This document shows, piece after piece, positions 44,470 to 53,214 of a stretch of 64,000 nucleotides of DNA. A model generated the notes under the pieces. That model worked only from the letters and a program-made list of their open reading frames with translations, did no database searches and was not told where the DNA came from. The first letter of the stretch is position 1. The number at the start of each line of letters is the position of its first letter. The stretch is taken from NCBI RefSeq assembly GCF_003048905.1, contig NZ_PIRO01000001.1, positions 186,001-250,000 of the forward strand. The letters run 5' to 3'. The DNA comes from Campylobacter concisus. Lineage in GTDB: Bacteria > Campylobacterota > Campylobacteria > Campylobacterales > Campylobacteraceae. The position numbers were made by a program, and so were the translations under genes.

Positions 44470-44960
44470 TTTTTTTCCTTATCCTTAAAAATAGCTTCTA
44501 CAATCAAAACAAAAATATAAAACATCTTTTCATCGTTATTTTTACAAATTTGTTTCATAGTCTCATTCACGCTTTTTACTTTTATGTCATTTGACCTTAA
44601 AATTTCTACAATATCAGAGCCAAATTTCTTTGAAAGCTCGCCCACTTTTACATCATTTAAAGCATTTAAAAACCTAGTTGTATTGCAGTCCATCTGCACT
44701 GGCTTGTTATTTAAGATATTTTTAAACTCAAGGCTTAGCTTCTTTAACTTTTTCTTTTTAACATAACTATGAATAATCGTCAAAACAACCAAACTAAAGC
44801 CAAAGAAAATGTGTAAATTCAGAGAATTTTCACTCATCTCCCCATTCAAGAAAAGAATGCCGCTCATAAAAAGACCGATCACACAGATAAAAAGTAGCAA
44901 CAAGATGATGTACTTAAAAATCACCTCAAGTATAATGTTGTCTTTTAGCCTATCAAACAT
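44466..44960 (-). CDS. Uncharacterised two-helix membrane protein
   Basis: Inner-membrane protein of about 164 residues. Two helices (about 12-38 and 48-68) have histidines in or at the second (H50 and H64, one helical face apart), as in small cytochrome-b-like DUF4405 proteins. A basic KKKKLKK follows, then a soluble helical C-terminal part (about 90-164). No family is certain. A TTG at 44963 is possible; ATG 44960 overlaps the DUF523 gene by 8 bases. It is coupled to the peptidase lipoprotein downstream. Confidence 0.6.
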   Translation of the reverse strand: MFDRLKDNIILEVIFKYIILLLLFICVIGLFMSGILFLNGEMSENSLNLHIFFGFSLVVLTIIHSYVKKKKLKKLSLEFKNILNNKPVQMDCNTTRFLNALNDVKVGELSKKFGSDIVEILRSNDIKVKSVNETMKQICKNNDEKMFYIFVLIVEAIFKDKEKN

Positions 44961-45399
44961 CAAACCCTACTATCTCTTCTTCGCTGTAAACTAAAATTTT
45001 ATTTTCTTTTAGTAGTTTTGCTGTGATGCCATCGCCTAAAATAAGCCTCTTACTAAAACTTCCGTCATAAATTTGTCCACTTCCACAACTTGGGCTTTTT
45101 GATTTTAAAATAGCCTTTTTGCAGCCATTTAGTTTGGCTATCTTTAGGCAAATTTCTGCTCCATTTTTGAAATTTTTACTCACATCTTTACCTGAAAATT
45201 TACAAACAACCGCACCATTTTTCATCTCAGCCGGTTCCCTTGGCGTGCTAAGCCCACCGTAAACTTCAGGACAAACAAAAAGCAAATGATATCTCTTTGA
45301 AATTTCATCTAAAATGGCTCTATCTAAGAGATTATTTTCGCCATTAAATTTGCAGTTTATGCCAGCAAGGCAGGCGCTTATTAAAACCTTTTCTCTCAA
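44953..45399 (-). CDS. DUF523 family protein
   Basis: A 148-residue cytoplasmic protein of the DUF523 family (PF04463). The family signature begins VLISACLAGINCKFNG, followed by FVCPEVYGGLSTPREPAE (about 40-57), then AILKSKSPSCGSGQIYDG (about 95-112), with conserved cysteines in each block. The cysteine layout suggests metal or thiol chemistry, and function is unproven. It overlaps the aminotransferase by 4 bases and the two-helix protein by 8. Confidence 0.85.
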   Translation of the reverse strand: MREKVLISACLAGINCKFNGENNLLDRAILDEISKRYHLLFVCPEVYGGLSTPREPAEMKNGAVVCKFSGKDVSKNFKNGAEICLKIAKLNGCKKAILKSKSPSCGSGQIYDGSFSKRLILGDGITAKLLKENKILVYSEEEIVGFDV

Positions 45400-46262
45400 A
45401 GCCCGGCTTCTTTTAAAAGCTCGCTAGCATAAATTTCACGAAGTTTGCTTGAGATTTCGCCCACTTTTGCGCCGTTTATCGCCTTGCCGTCAGCATAGAT
45501 GACTGGCAAAAGGATGAGCGTAGCAGCCGAGATAAAGACTTCATCAGCGCCATAAACCTCGTCCATGCTAAATTTACGCTCTTCTATCTTTAGTCCGATA
45601 TCTTTAGCGATCCTTAAAAGCCTCATGCGGCGGATCCCTGGCAAGATTTCATTTGAAAGCGGCTTGGTGATGAGGGTTTTATCTTTGATGATAAAAGCGC
45701 TCGAGCTACAGCCCTCCGTGACAAAGCCATTTTCGACCATAAAGCCCTCGTCCGCGCCCTTTTTATGAGCCTCATTTTTAGCGTAGCACTGAGCTAGAAG
45801 CGAGATCGACTTAATGTCGCGTCTTTTCCACCTGATGTCCTCGACGCTTACCACTTTTATGCCAGTTTTTGCAGCAGGATTGTTTAAAATTTCACTCTCG
45901 TAGCAAAAGATAAAGACGCTTGGTGTTAAATTTTCCATAAAATAGAAATTTCTAAACGCCACGCCTCTTGTTACTTGCATGTAAATTCCGCCTTCTTTTA
46001 AGGAGTTTTTGGAGATTATCTCGTTTAAAATCGCTTCAAATTTTTCCTTTTCGTAGGGCAAACTTATATCTATTTCATTTAAGCTTCTTTCAAATCTCGC
46101 CCAAAACCCATCTTTATCAACCATTTTTGAATTTATCACAGGTACAACCTCATAAATTCCATCGCCAAATATAAATCCTCTATCAAAAGCACTAACTTTT
46201 GCCTCGTCTTTTTGCAAAAATTCTCCATTTAAAAAGACGGTTTGTAAAGCTTGATCTACCAT
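45396..46262 (-). CDS. Class IV aminotransferase (D-amino-acid transaminase-like)
   Basis: PLP-dependent transaminase, fold type IV. The 288 residues include RGFIFGDGIYEVVPV (about 28-42), MQVTRGVAFRNFYF (about 95-108) resembling the RGxxxR carboxylate trap of D-alanine transaminases, the PLP lysine K162 in CYAKNEAHKKGADE, and VTEGCSSSAFII. This fits D-amino-acid aminotransferase better than IlvE, which would give D-Ala/D-Glu for the wall. AAGGAG lies before the ATG. It is first gene of a leftward run through DUF523, the membrane protein, the peptidase lipoprotein and the helicase. Confidence 0.82.
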   Translation of the reverse strand: MVDQALQTVFLNGEFLQKDEAKVSAFDRGFIFGDGIYEVVPVINSKMVDKDGFWARFERSLNEIDISLPYEKEKFEAILNEIISKNSLKEGGIYMQVTRGVAFRNFYFMENLTPSVFIFCYESEILNNPAAKTGIKVVSVEDIRWKRRDIKSISLLAQCYAKNEAHKKGADEGFMVENGFVTEGCSSSAFIIKDKTLITKPLSNEILPGIRRMRLLRIAKDIGLKIEERKFSMDEVYGADEVFISAATLILLPVIYADGKAINGAKVGEISSKLREIYASELLKEAGL

Positions 46263-46325
46263 TTTTAGCTCCTTAAATTTTGGGCAAATTGTATCTAATT
46301 TTGTTTGAATTTATAGATTCTTAGA

Positions 46326-46331
46326 TATAAT
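46326..46331 (+). promoter_or_regulatory. -10 box of the 167-residue membrane protein gene
   Basis: TATAAT 36 bases before the ATG at 46367, in the divergent gap with the aminotransferase. Confidence 0.45.
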
Positions 46332-46366
46332 GAGCCAAAATTTCAAAGGTAAAAAGTCTATAAAAA

Positions 46367-46870
46367 ATGCAAGAAACTTTAAAAGATAGAATCATAAAAA
46401 ACGTTTTTTTTGTTTCAAAACAGCCAGTTTTATTCAGGGATCTACTTGAAGCAAATGCCCTTTTTAACGAAGGTATGCTAATAGATGGAGCAAAGCTAAA
46501 TTTTAGATTTAACCACATCAAGCTCTATCAGATTTACGCACTTATCTGTTTTGTCATTTTATTTCCATTGTTAATCATCACGCATCATTTTTTAGCAAAA
46601 ACTGATGCACACATATCGATAATAGCGACTGCTGCCGTTACTTCGGCCGTTTTCATTGGCTTTGATATGTTTAAAGTTTGGGCAAGAAGAGAGATAAGTC
46701 ACGATCTTATCAAAAAAGCCTGGAGTGTGCATTTTCCATATTTCAGCTATGAAAAATACTCAAGCAAGGTCGAAGAAATTTATAATACTGCTATAAAAAA
46801 TGACATATTAAAAAAAGATTTAGAACAATATATATATGAAAAGCTAATCTCTCAAAAAGAAAGTAATTAG
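46367..46870 (+). CDS. Uncharacterised two-helix membrane protein
   Basis: A 167-residue protein with two central membrane helices (about 51-73 and 81-103) and soluble basic ends. The N-terminal part (VFFVSKQPVLFRDLLEANALFNEG) and the C-terminal helical part (about 115-167) would both face the cytoplasm. Family not recognised. It is alone between divergent and convergent neighbours; the 132 bases after it contain no gene I can support. Function unknown. Confidence 0.7.
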   Translation: MQETLKDRIIKNVFFVSKQPVLFRDLLEANALFNEGMLIDGAKLNFRFNHIKLYQIYALICFVILFPLLIITHHFLAKTDAHISIIATAAVTSAVFIGFDMFKVWARREISHDLIKKAWSVHFPYFSYEKYSSKVEEIYNTAIKNDILKKDLEQYIYEKLISQKESN

Positions 46871-47002
46871 TAAGTTAAAATAGGCTTTTTTATTGAGCTA
46901 ATTTTATTTTTGTACAGTTATATACAAAATGGCTATATTATTTGCCAATATAATTGAACCGCAAAAATTTAGATGAGAATAAATAAAAATTTAAATGTTT
47001 AG

Positions 47003-47296
47003 TTATTTCCATTGACGCTCTTGCATATTATTTAAAATTTGATTTTTATAACGTAAATTTTCGAGCTTTATATTAAGAGCTCTATTTTCCTCTAAAAGCA
47101 TATCTCGCTTACCGCTAATGTCCGCTATATCTCTACTTATATAATAAATTTGATTCGCTATGTAAATTTTTGGCAAAAATATAGCTAGAGCTATAAAAAC
47201 AGCTAAATAAACCATCACTAATGTCTTAAAGCTTAAATTTACCTCACGTTTTTGCTCCTCGTCGTGAAGTGATAATAGCTCTTCTTTTTCTTGCAT
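47003..47296 (-). CDS. FtsL-like septum protein
   Basis: A 97-residue bitopic protein with an acidic cytoplasmic N-terminus (1-23), one membrane helix (about 27-48) and a heptad-rich periplasmic coiled coil (about 55-95, ISRDIADISGKRDMLLEENRAL). This is the FtsL design, and it lies 2 bases after rsmH, where ftsL sits in most division clusters. FtsL sequences are too variable for a firm call by eye. It lacks the usual extra residues beyond the coil. By family it would link FtsQ/FtsB to the FtsWI synthase. Confidence 0.7.
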   Translation of the reverse strand: MQEKEELLSLHDEEQKREVNLSFKTLVMVYLAVFIALAIFLPKIYIANQIYYISRDIADISGKRDMLLEENRALNIKLENLRYKNQILNNMQERQWK

Positions 47297-47298
47297 CT

Positions 47299-48225
47299 TT
47301 ATCCCTTTATCTTAAAAACCCGCAGTTTTGCGCTCTTGCTTCGCGAGTTTATCTTTAGCTCATTTTGGCTTGCTGTTAGTGGCTTTTTTGTCAAAATTTC
47401 GCCTAATTCGTGGTTATTTCCGCACTCACATCTATAAACACCAGGTAGGCAGATACAGCTATTAGCCCATTTTTTAAAGCGCTCTTTTACAATCCTATCT
47501 TCAAGCGAGTGAAATGTAATAATCGCCACAAGACAATCTTTAAACCCACATTTTTCTATACTATCAAGTAAATTTGTTAGCTCATCTAGCTCACCATTTA
47601 CCTCTATCCTGATGGCTTGAAAGGCAAGTATAGCAGGGCTAACTCCGCGCCCTTTTATCTGGGCTGTACCTATTAAATTTGCAAGCTCTTTTGCACTCGT
47701 TATCTTGCCTAAATTTCTAGCATTTATAATCTTGTTTGCGATCCCGGCAGCATTTTTTAGTTCGCCATAATCTCTAAAAATTCTAACCAACTCATCAAAA
47801 GAGTAATCATTTACAACATCATATGCGCTAAAATTTCGCTCTTTGTCCATGCGCATGTCAAGCGTACTTGAGCCAAGACTAAAGCCTCTATCATCTTTAT
47901 CTATCTGAAGCGAGCTAACGCCGATGTCAGCCAAAATTCCTCTAACATTTAAAATTTCTTCTTGACTTAGCTTGCTAGTCAATTCAGAGAAGTTACTTTT
48001 ATAAATTTTAACCCTACTGACAAATGGCTCAAGTTTTTTTAGTGAAAAATTTATAGCTTCGTTATCTCTATCACAGGCAATTAAATTTAAATTTTTATTT
48101 TGAGACAAAATGGCGCTAGAATGCCCAGCATATCCAAGCGTACAATCTATAAAATTTCCATTTAAATTTTTAAAAAAAGATAGAACTTCATCAAGTAAAA
48201 CACTGATATGTGGACTTTGCAACAC
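47299..48225 (-). CDS. rsmH: 16S rRNA (cytosine-1402-N4)-methyltransferase
   Basis: Methylates C1402 in the ribosomal decoding centre (formerly MraW). The 308 residues show HISVLLDEVL (6-15), the SAM-binding FIDCTLGYAGHS (about 26-37), DIGVSSLQIDKDDRGFS (about 103-119), and the C-terminal FHSLEDRIVKERF (about 239-251). It starts the unit with the FtsL-like gene; the divergent neighbour is the aldolase-like gene. This keeps part of the ancestral division cluster together with ftsA and ftsZ nearby. Confidence 0.95.
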   Translation of the reverse strand: MLQSPHISVLLDEVLSFFKNLNGNFIDCTLGYAGHSSAILSQNKNLNLIACDRDNEAINFSLKKLEPFVSRVKIYKSNFSELTSKLSQEEILNVRGILADIGVSSLQIDKDDRGFSLGSSTLDMRMDKERNFSAYDVVNDYSFDELVRIFRDYGELKNAAGIANKIINARNLGKITSAKELANLIGTAQIKGRGVSPAILAFQAIRIEVNGELDELTNLLDSIEKCGFKDCLVAIITFHSLEDRIVKERFKKWANSCICLPGVYRCECGNNHELGEILTKKPLTASQNELKINSRSKSAKLRVFKIKG

Positions 48226-48322
48226 TGCCTCTTTATAGTAAATAGTGTGGAAAATTTATCGAAATTTTACTTAAAAAGCTATCATTACACAAAATTTTAC
48301 ATAAATTTTAAGATAGCTTAAA

Positions 48323-48328
48323 TATAAT
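48323..48328 (+). promoter_or_regulatory. -10 box of the aldolase-like gene
   Basis: TATAAT 22 bases before the ATG at 48350, followed by ribosome binding site AGGAG at about 48340-48344. Confidence 0.5.
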
Positions 48329-48349
48329 CGCTTAAACGTAGGAGAAAAA

Positions 48350-48937
48350 ATGGAGCTAGAACACTCAATAAATGAGATAAAAACGATATCACTTTCTATG
48401 TTTAGAAAGAATTTTTTTGGCGTCTTTCACGGCTCGATTTCGGCAAGAGTCGAAAAAAATCAATTTATAATCAATAAACAAAATGCCATTTTTGATAATT
48501 TAAAAGATGATGATTTGACACTTCTTTCATCAAAAAAAGACTATCGTTGGAATGAAGCTAGTCTTGATGCTGATATACACTTAAATATTTATAAAAATAT
48601 AAATGAGGCGAGATTTGTTTGCTACGCGATGCCACCATACGCAACTGCCTACGCAATGAAACATGAAAAAATAGTACCGAAAGATTATTTTGGGTATATG
48701 AGATTTGATAAAATTTCTGTTTATGATCCAAAACAATATGATGACTGGTATGAACGTGCAGAAACTGAAATTTATAGATATATGCTAGAAAAAAATACAA
48801 ATATTATTATCGTTAAAGGATATGGCATTTACGCATACAGTAGAAGCCCTCAGCTTCTTGCAAAAGAGATAGCTTTGCTAGAAAATAGTTGCAAATTGCT
48901 TCATTTAACTAGTGGTTATAGCGATTATAGTATTTAA
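48350..48937 (+). CDS. Class II aldolase/adducin-fold protein
   Basis: A 195-residue protein with the aldolase II fold pattern: N-terminal FFGVFHGSISARVE (about 22-35), ASLDADIHLNIYKN (about 65-78) at the place of the metal-binding H-x-H region, and IVKGYGIYAYSRS (about 157-169). The usual HxH metal ligands are not obvious; only H72 and a missing second His are seen, so catalysis is doubtful. Its own TATAAT and a strong terminator make it monocistronic. The substrate is unknown. Confidence 0.75.
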   Translation: MELEHSINEIKTISLSMFRKNFFGVFHGSISARVEKNQFIINKQNAIFDNLKDDDLTLLSSKKDYRWNEASLDADIHLNIYKNINEARFVCYAMPPYATAYAMKHEKIVPKDYFGYMRFDKISVYDPKQYDDWYERAETEIYRYMLEKNTNIIIVKGYGIYAYSRSPQLLAKEIALLENSCKLLHLTSGYSDYSI

Positions 48938-48939
48938 AA

Positions 48940-48978
48940 TTTTGCTAACAATACTAAAAAATTGTTAGCAAAATTCTT
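48940..48978 (+). terminator. Rho-independent terminator after the aldolase-like gene
   Basis: TTTTGCTAACAAT (48940-48952), 8-base loop, ATTGTTAGCAAAA (48961-48973): a 13-bp stem 2 bases after the stop. It separates this gene from the PPIase-ftsA-ftsZ unit. Confidence 0.75.
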
Positions 48979-49029
48979 CACAAAGGTATTTTTAAAGCCC
49001 CTATTTTAAGCTTATTTAAGGCAATTTTA

Positions 49030-49035
49030 TATAAT
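49030..49035 (+). promoter_or_regulatory. -10 box of the PPIase-ftsA-ftsZ unit
   Basis: TATAAT 42 bases before the PPIase ATG. AAAGGA at about 49063-49068 is the ribosome binding site. The following two gene gaps are 6 and 14 bases, so ftsA and ftsZ are probably read from here as well. Confidence 0.45.
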
Positions 49036-49076
49036 ATATCATACAAAATTTCGTTAGTCTTTTAAAGGAAAATTTA

Positions 49077-50534
49077 ATGTTGTCTTGGATGCAAAAACAT
49101 AAAAAATACCTAGTTGTTACCATTTGGGTAAGTACAATAGCCTTTGTTGGAGCAGGCTTTGTAGGCTGGGGAGCATATGATTTAAACAGCAATCGGGCCA
49201 CTTCAGTAGCAAAAGTAGGACACAGAAATATAAGCATTCAAGAGCTACAACAAAAATACGATAGTTTGTATCAATACTACAATAACCTTTTTGATGGTAA
49301 ATTAACGCAAGAAAAGGCTAATGAGTTAGGATTACAAAATGCTGCACTTCAGGCTACAATTCAAGAGAATTTACTATTAAATTTTGCAGACGATATAGGT
49401 CTTAGTGTTAGCAAAGATGATATTTTAAAATATATAATCGTTGATCCAACATTTCAAAAAGATGGTGCTTTTGATAAAAATTTATACTATGATATTTTAA
49501 GAAGGGCCAGAATAAATCCAACCGATTTTGAAGAAAATTTAAAACTAACAATACTACTTGATAAACTTAGAACTATTTTAAATTTACCAGCCAGCAAAGA
49601 AGACGTTGCAATGATGGAAGCAAGCTTTTTTATGCAAGACAAATTAGCAATACAGATAATAAATGCTAATCAAAGTGATATAAAAATAGATGAAAAAGAG
49701 CTAAAGAATCTTTGGGAAATAAATAAAAACAACTATATGACAAAGACTATATACGGTCTTGAAACATACTTTATAGAGTCAAATAAAAATGATGTAAATC
49801 AAACTACTTTGAGTGACTACTACAACGAAAATAAGGAGAGATATAAAGGCTCTGATGATAAAATTAAATCATTTGACGAAGTAAAGACTGAAGTTATCAA
49901 AGACTACAATATTGAGAAAAGCAAGACTGATGCTTTAAAAAAATATACCTCTATCAAAAAAGCTGAGCTTGTAACAAATGAATTTATTAGTATAAATGAA
50001 GATAATGCGACATTCTCACTTGATGAAATAAAAGGGGCAAAAGTTGGTGAGGTTATAAAACCATTTACATATAAAGATGGATATTTAATAGTTAGAGTAA
50101 AAAGTATAACTCCTCCACAACCTATGAGTTTTGAACAAGCAAGAGCAATGGTACTTGAAATTTATAAAGATAAAAAGAAAAAAGAAAACTTAACAACTAT
50201 GGCAAAAGAGTCTTTACAAAATTTCAAAGGAACTGATATAGGCTTTATTAGTAGAGATATAAATAGCTCTATCTCAGGATTAAATGAAAGTGAGACTAGA
50301 GCTTTTGTTTCTCAACTTTTTGAAACTAACAACAAAAAAGATTATGTTATATTAGAAGATAAGGCCGTTATATACGATATTTTGGAACAAAGGTTGCTTG
50401 TAGATAATATAGATAATAACTATAAGCAAATAACACAGCAAAACGTTACAATGCTTAAAAATAATGAGTTAATAAAAGATTTAACAAACAAACTAAAAAA
50501 ATACTATGAAATTAAAGAATATATCAAAAGGTAA
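49077..50534 (+). CDS. Membrane-anchored peptidyl-prolyl isomerase (SurA/PpiD-like)
   Basis: Periplasmic folding factor of 485 residues. A short cytoplasmic start, one membrane anchor (about 15-36) and a SurA-N-like chaperone domain (about 40-200, with EKANELGLQNAALQATIQENLL) come first. A parvulin-like region (about 215-360) has the fragment GAKVGEVIKPFTYKDGYLIVRV, and a C-terminal helical part follows. The layout is PpiD's. It precedes ftsA by 6 bases, an arrangement I recall in C. jejuni (Cj0694). AT-rich codon use continues through ftsA. Confidence 0.85.
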   Translation: MLSWMQKHKKYLVVTIWVSTIAFVGAGFVGWGAYDLNSNRATSVAKVGHRNISIQELQQKYDSLYQYYNNLFDGKLTQEKANELGLQNAALQATIQENLLLNFADDIGLSVSKDDILKYIIVDPTFQKDGAFDKNLYYDILRRARINPTDFEENLKLTILLDKLRTILNLPASKEDVAMMEASFFMQDKLAIQIINANQSDIKIDEKELKNLWEINKNNYMTKTIYGLETYFIESNKNDVNQTTLSDYYNENKERYKGSDDKIKSFDEVKTEVIKDYNIEKSKTDALKKYTSIKKAELVTNEFISINEDNATFSLDEIKGAKVGEVIKPFTYKDGYLIVRVKSITPPQPMSFEQARAMVLEIYKDKKKKENLTTMAKESLQNFKGTDIGFISRDINSSISGLNESETRAFVSQLFETNNKKDYVILEDKAVIYDILEQRLLVDNIDNNYKQITQQNVTMLKNNELIKDLTNKLKKYYEIKEYIKR

Positions 50535-50540
50535 TTTATC

Positions 50541-51968
50541 TTGAGTACAAAAATTTTAGGTATAGATATCGGCTCTTTCCAGATTTGTGCAGTAATAGCA
50601 CAACATGATGAAAATGGTATTAAGATAATTGGAATTGGAACTGAAAAAACGCAGGGAATAAGAAAAGGTGTTATAACTAATATTGAGCAAGCTGCAAAGT
50701 CAATAAAAAATGCATTAATAGAAGCACAAAGAGTTGCAGGAACACGCTATGAAAAGGTCATAGTTTCTATTTCTGGTGCGTATACAAAAAGCGTTGACAG
50801 TAGTGGTGTAGTGAATATACCAAATCATGAAATAGGTATAAAAGAGATTGAGCGTGCTATGCAAATGGCCGATCATACAGCTGATATACCTCATGAATAT
50901 GAAAAATTACATGTTCTTCCTTATAATTTTAAAGTAGATGGACAAGAACACATTGAAGATCCAATAGGCATGAATGGTAGTAGACTGGAAGTGCAAACAC
51001 ATATTGTTACAGTACAAAAATCATCTATTAGCAACCTAAGAAAAGCCGTAAATTTAGCAGGCGTTCAACTAGATAACATAGTCCTTTCAGGATATGCTTC
51101 TGCGATAGCAACATTAACAAAAGATGAGAAAGAGCTTGGTGCCGCACTTGTTGATATGGGTGGTGCTACTTGTAATCTTGTAGTGCATTCTGGAAATTCT
51201 ATAAGATACAATGAATTTTTACCTGTTGGCTCAGCAAACATTACAAATGATCTTTCTATGGCTCTACATACACCACTTCCAAAGGCAGAAGATATAAAAT
51301 TAGGTTATGGTGCTTTAATAAATAAGTCAGTTGATCTAATAGAGCTTCCGATCCTTGGAGATGAAACAAAAAGCCACGAAGTTTCACTAGACATAATATC
51401 AAATGTTATATATGCCAGAGCAGAAGAAACTCTTATGGTGCTTGCCAAGATGCTAGAAGATAGTGGCTATAAAGATAGCATTGGTGCCGGAATAATACTT
51501 ACTGGCGGTATGACTAAGCTAGAAGGTATTAGAGATCTTGCATCCGCGATATTTGACAAAATGCCAGTTCGTATAGCAAAACCAAAAGAAATGGATGGAT
51601 TATTTGAAATTTTAAGAGATCCAGCAAATTCTTGTGCTATAGGACTTTGTTTATATGGTGCTGGCAACTTTAGCCCATACGAGATTGATTCTGAGAAAAA
51701 AATGAGATACCAAGGGGAAATAGCCTCAAAACCGAAAGCAAATTTTAGGAATGTTTTTGTAGAAGAAGAAAATGTACAAAATTTTGGACAAGAAACGCAG
51801 GATCCAAATGAAAAAGAGGATAGTTTTTCTGATAAAGATTTTGAATTAGAGATAGCAAATAAATCAAAAAATAAAGAAGAGCTTGCCAATATTGCAGATA
51901 TTAGCAAACAAGAAAAAAAGCCAAATGCTTTTGCAAAATTTTGGTATAGTATTACACAATTATTTTAA
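50541..51968 (+). CDS. ftsA: Cell division protein FtsA
   Basis: Actin-like protein that tethers FtsZ to the membrane. The 475 residues show phosphate-1 LGIDIGSFQICAVIA (about 5-19), the 1C domain (about 85-165), AALVDMGGATCNLVV (about 200-214), and adenosine-motif IILTGGMTKLEGI (about 317-329). An acidic linker (about 410-455) and a C-terminal amphipathic helix (NAFAKFWYSITQLF) form the membrane-targeting sequence. The start is TTG, 6 bases after the PPIase stop. The linker is longer than in E. coli FtsA (420 residues). Confidence 0.93.
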   Translation: MSTKILGIDIGSFQICAVIAQHDENGIKIIGIGTEKTQGIRKGVITNIEQAAKSIKNALIEAQRVAGTRYEKVIVSISGAYTKSVDSSGVVNIPNHEIGIKEIERAMQMADHTADIPHEYEKLHVLPYNFKVDGQEHIEDPIGMNGSRLEVQTHIVTVQKSSISNLRKAVNLAGVQLDNIVLSGYASAIATLTKDEKELGAALVDMGGATCNLVVHSGNSIRYNEFLPVGSANITNDLSMALHTPLPKAEDIKLGYGALINKSVDLIELPILGDETKSHEVSLDIISNVIYARAEETLMVLAKMLEDSGYKDSIGAGIILTGGMTKLEGIRDLASAIFDKMPVRIAKPKEMDGLFEILRDPANSCAIGLCLYGAGNFSPYEIDSEKKMRYQGEIASKPKANFRNVFVEEENVQNFGQETQDPNEKEDSFSDKDFELEIANKSKNKEELANIADISKQEKKPNAFAKFWYSITQLF

Positions 51969-51982
51969 GGAGAATTTCAAAA

Positions 51983-53122
51983 ATGAGTAGCTTCACAGTA
52001 GAAGAAAATAAAAGCATCTATGGTGCAAAGATAAAGGTCGTAGGTGTAGGTGGAGGTGGTGGCAATATGGTCAACCACATAATAAGAGTTAATCCAAATT
52101 TAAATATAGATCTTATTGTTGCCAATACAGATGCTAAGGCCCTTGAAAATTCTCTTGCACATACGAAAATTCAACTAGGTGAGAAAACAACAAAAGGTCT
52201 AGGTGCAGGCATGAGACCTGAAATAGGAAAAGCTGCTGCTGAAGAGAGCTATGATGAAGTAAAAAGTGCACTTGAGACATCAGATATAGTTTTCATTGGT
52301 ACAGGGCTTGGTGGTGGGACTGGCACAGGTGCAGCTCCAGTAGTTGCTCAAGCTGCAAAAGATATTGGTGCACTAACAGTTGCAGTTGTTACTATGCCTT
52401 TTATGTTTGAAGGAAAAAAACGTAGAAAATTGGCTGATTGTGGCCTTGAAGAGCTCAGGAAAGAAAGCGATTCTATTGTTGTCATTCCAAACGATAAGCT
52501 CTTAACATTAATTGATAAAAATGCTGGTATAAAAGAAAGCTTTGAAATGGTCGATGAAGTACTTGCAAGAGCCGTTAATGGTATGAGTACGATCGTGCTT
52601 GATTCAGGAAAAAGCGACATAAACCTAGACTTTGCAGATGTTAGAACGATTATGAGCCATAGAGGACTAGCTTTAATGGGTGTTGGCGAAGCAAGTGGCG
52701 AAGATGCAGCGCAAGAAGCTATAAAAAATGCTATACAATCACCACTTCTTGATAATATGACAATAAATGGCGCATTTGGTATTTTGGTTCATTTTAGGAT
52801 AAGCCCTAGTTGCCCACTAGCTGATATCAATAATGCGATGAGTATTATTCATGAGGCAGCAGATGAAGATGCTGAAATTATATTTGGTACAACAACTGAT
52901 GATAAAATAGAAGACAATAAAGTTGAAGTTACAATAATAGCAACAGGTTTTCAAAGCTCACAAAAAGAAGCTGAAAAAAAAGATGAAGTACAAACTTCTA
53001 ATGCAAGCGATATCATAAAAAAAGAGCGTATATTAAGACTTAAAAAAGTTAGTGGTGGATATGACGAAGACTATATGTCACAGCTTGATGTACCATCATT
53101 TATGCGCCATCAAATGGACTAA
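51983..53122 (+). CDS. ftsZ: Cell division protein FtsZ
   Basis: Tubulin-like GTPase forming the division ring. The 379 residues include VVGVGGGGGNMVNHI (about 13-27), the GTP signature GLGGGTGTGAAPV (about 108-120), the T7 loop NLDFADVRTIM (about 213-223), a short acidic linker (about 325-360) and the conserved C-terminal peptide DVPSFMRHQ, which binds FtsA. AAGGAG precedes ATG by 7-8 bases. It follows ftsA by 14 bases and ends at a hairpin. Confidence 0.97.
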   Translation: MSSFTVEENKSIYGAKIKVVGVGGGGGNMVNHIIRVNPNLNIDLIVANTDAKALENSLAHTKIQLGEKTTKGLGAGMRPEIGKAAAEESYDEVKSALETSDIVFIGTGLGGGTGTGAAPVVAQAAKDIGALTVAVVTMPFMFEGKKRRKLADCGLEELRKESDSIVVIPNDKLLTLIDKNAGIKESFEMVDEVLARAVNGMSTIVLDSGKSDINLDFADVRTIMSHRGLALMGVGEASGEDAAQEAIKNAIQSPLLDNMTINGAFGILVHFRISPSCPLADINNAMSIIHEAADEDAEIIFGTTTDDKIEDNKVEVTIIATGFQSSQKEAEKKDEVQTSNASDIIKKERILRLKKVSGGYDEDYMSQLDVPSFMRHQMD

Positions 53123-53149
53123 TAAAGAAAAACAAACTCCTTAAAATTT

Positions 53150-53171
53150 CTAGAGAGCTTTTGCTCTCTAG
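53150..53171 (+). terminator. Terminator hairpin after ftsZ
   Basis: CTAGAGAGC (53150-53158), TTTT, GCTCTCTAG (53163-53171): a 9-bp stem 27 bases past the ftsZ stop, followed by CTTATT. Confidence 0.65.
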
Positions 53172-53214
53172 CTTATTAAAAATTTACAAACCTTTAAATC
53201 CAAAAACTTAAAAA

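Noticed and set aside
46921-46975. 14-codon frame in the gap after the 167-residue gene
   Set aside because: No ribosome binding site and no recognisable feature; an AT-rich spacer.
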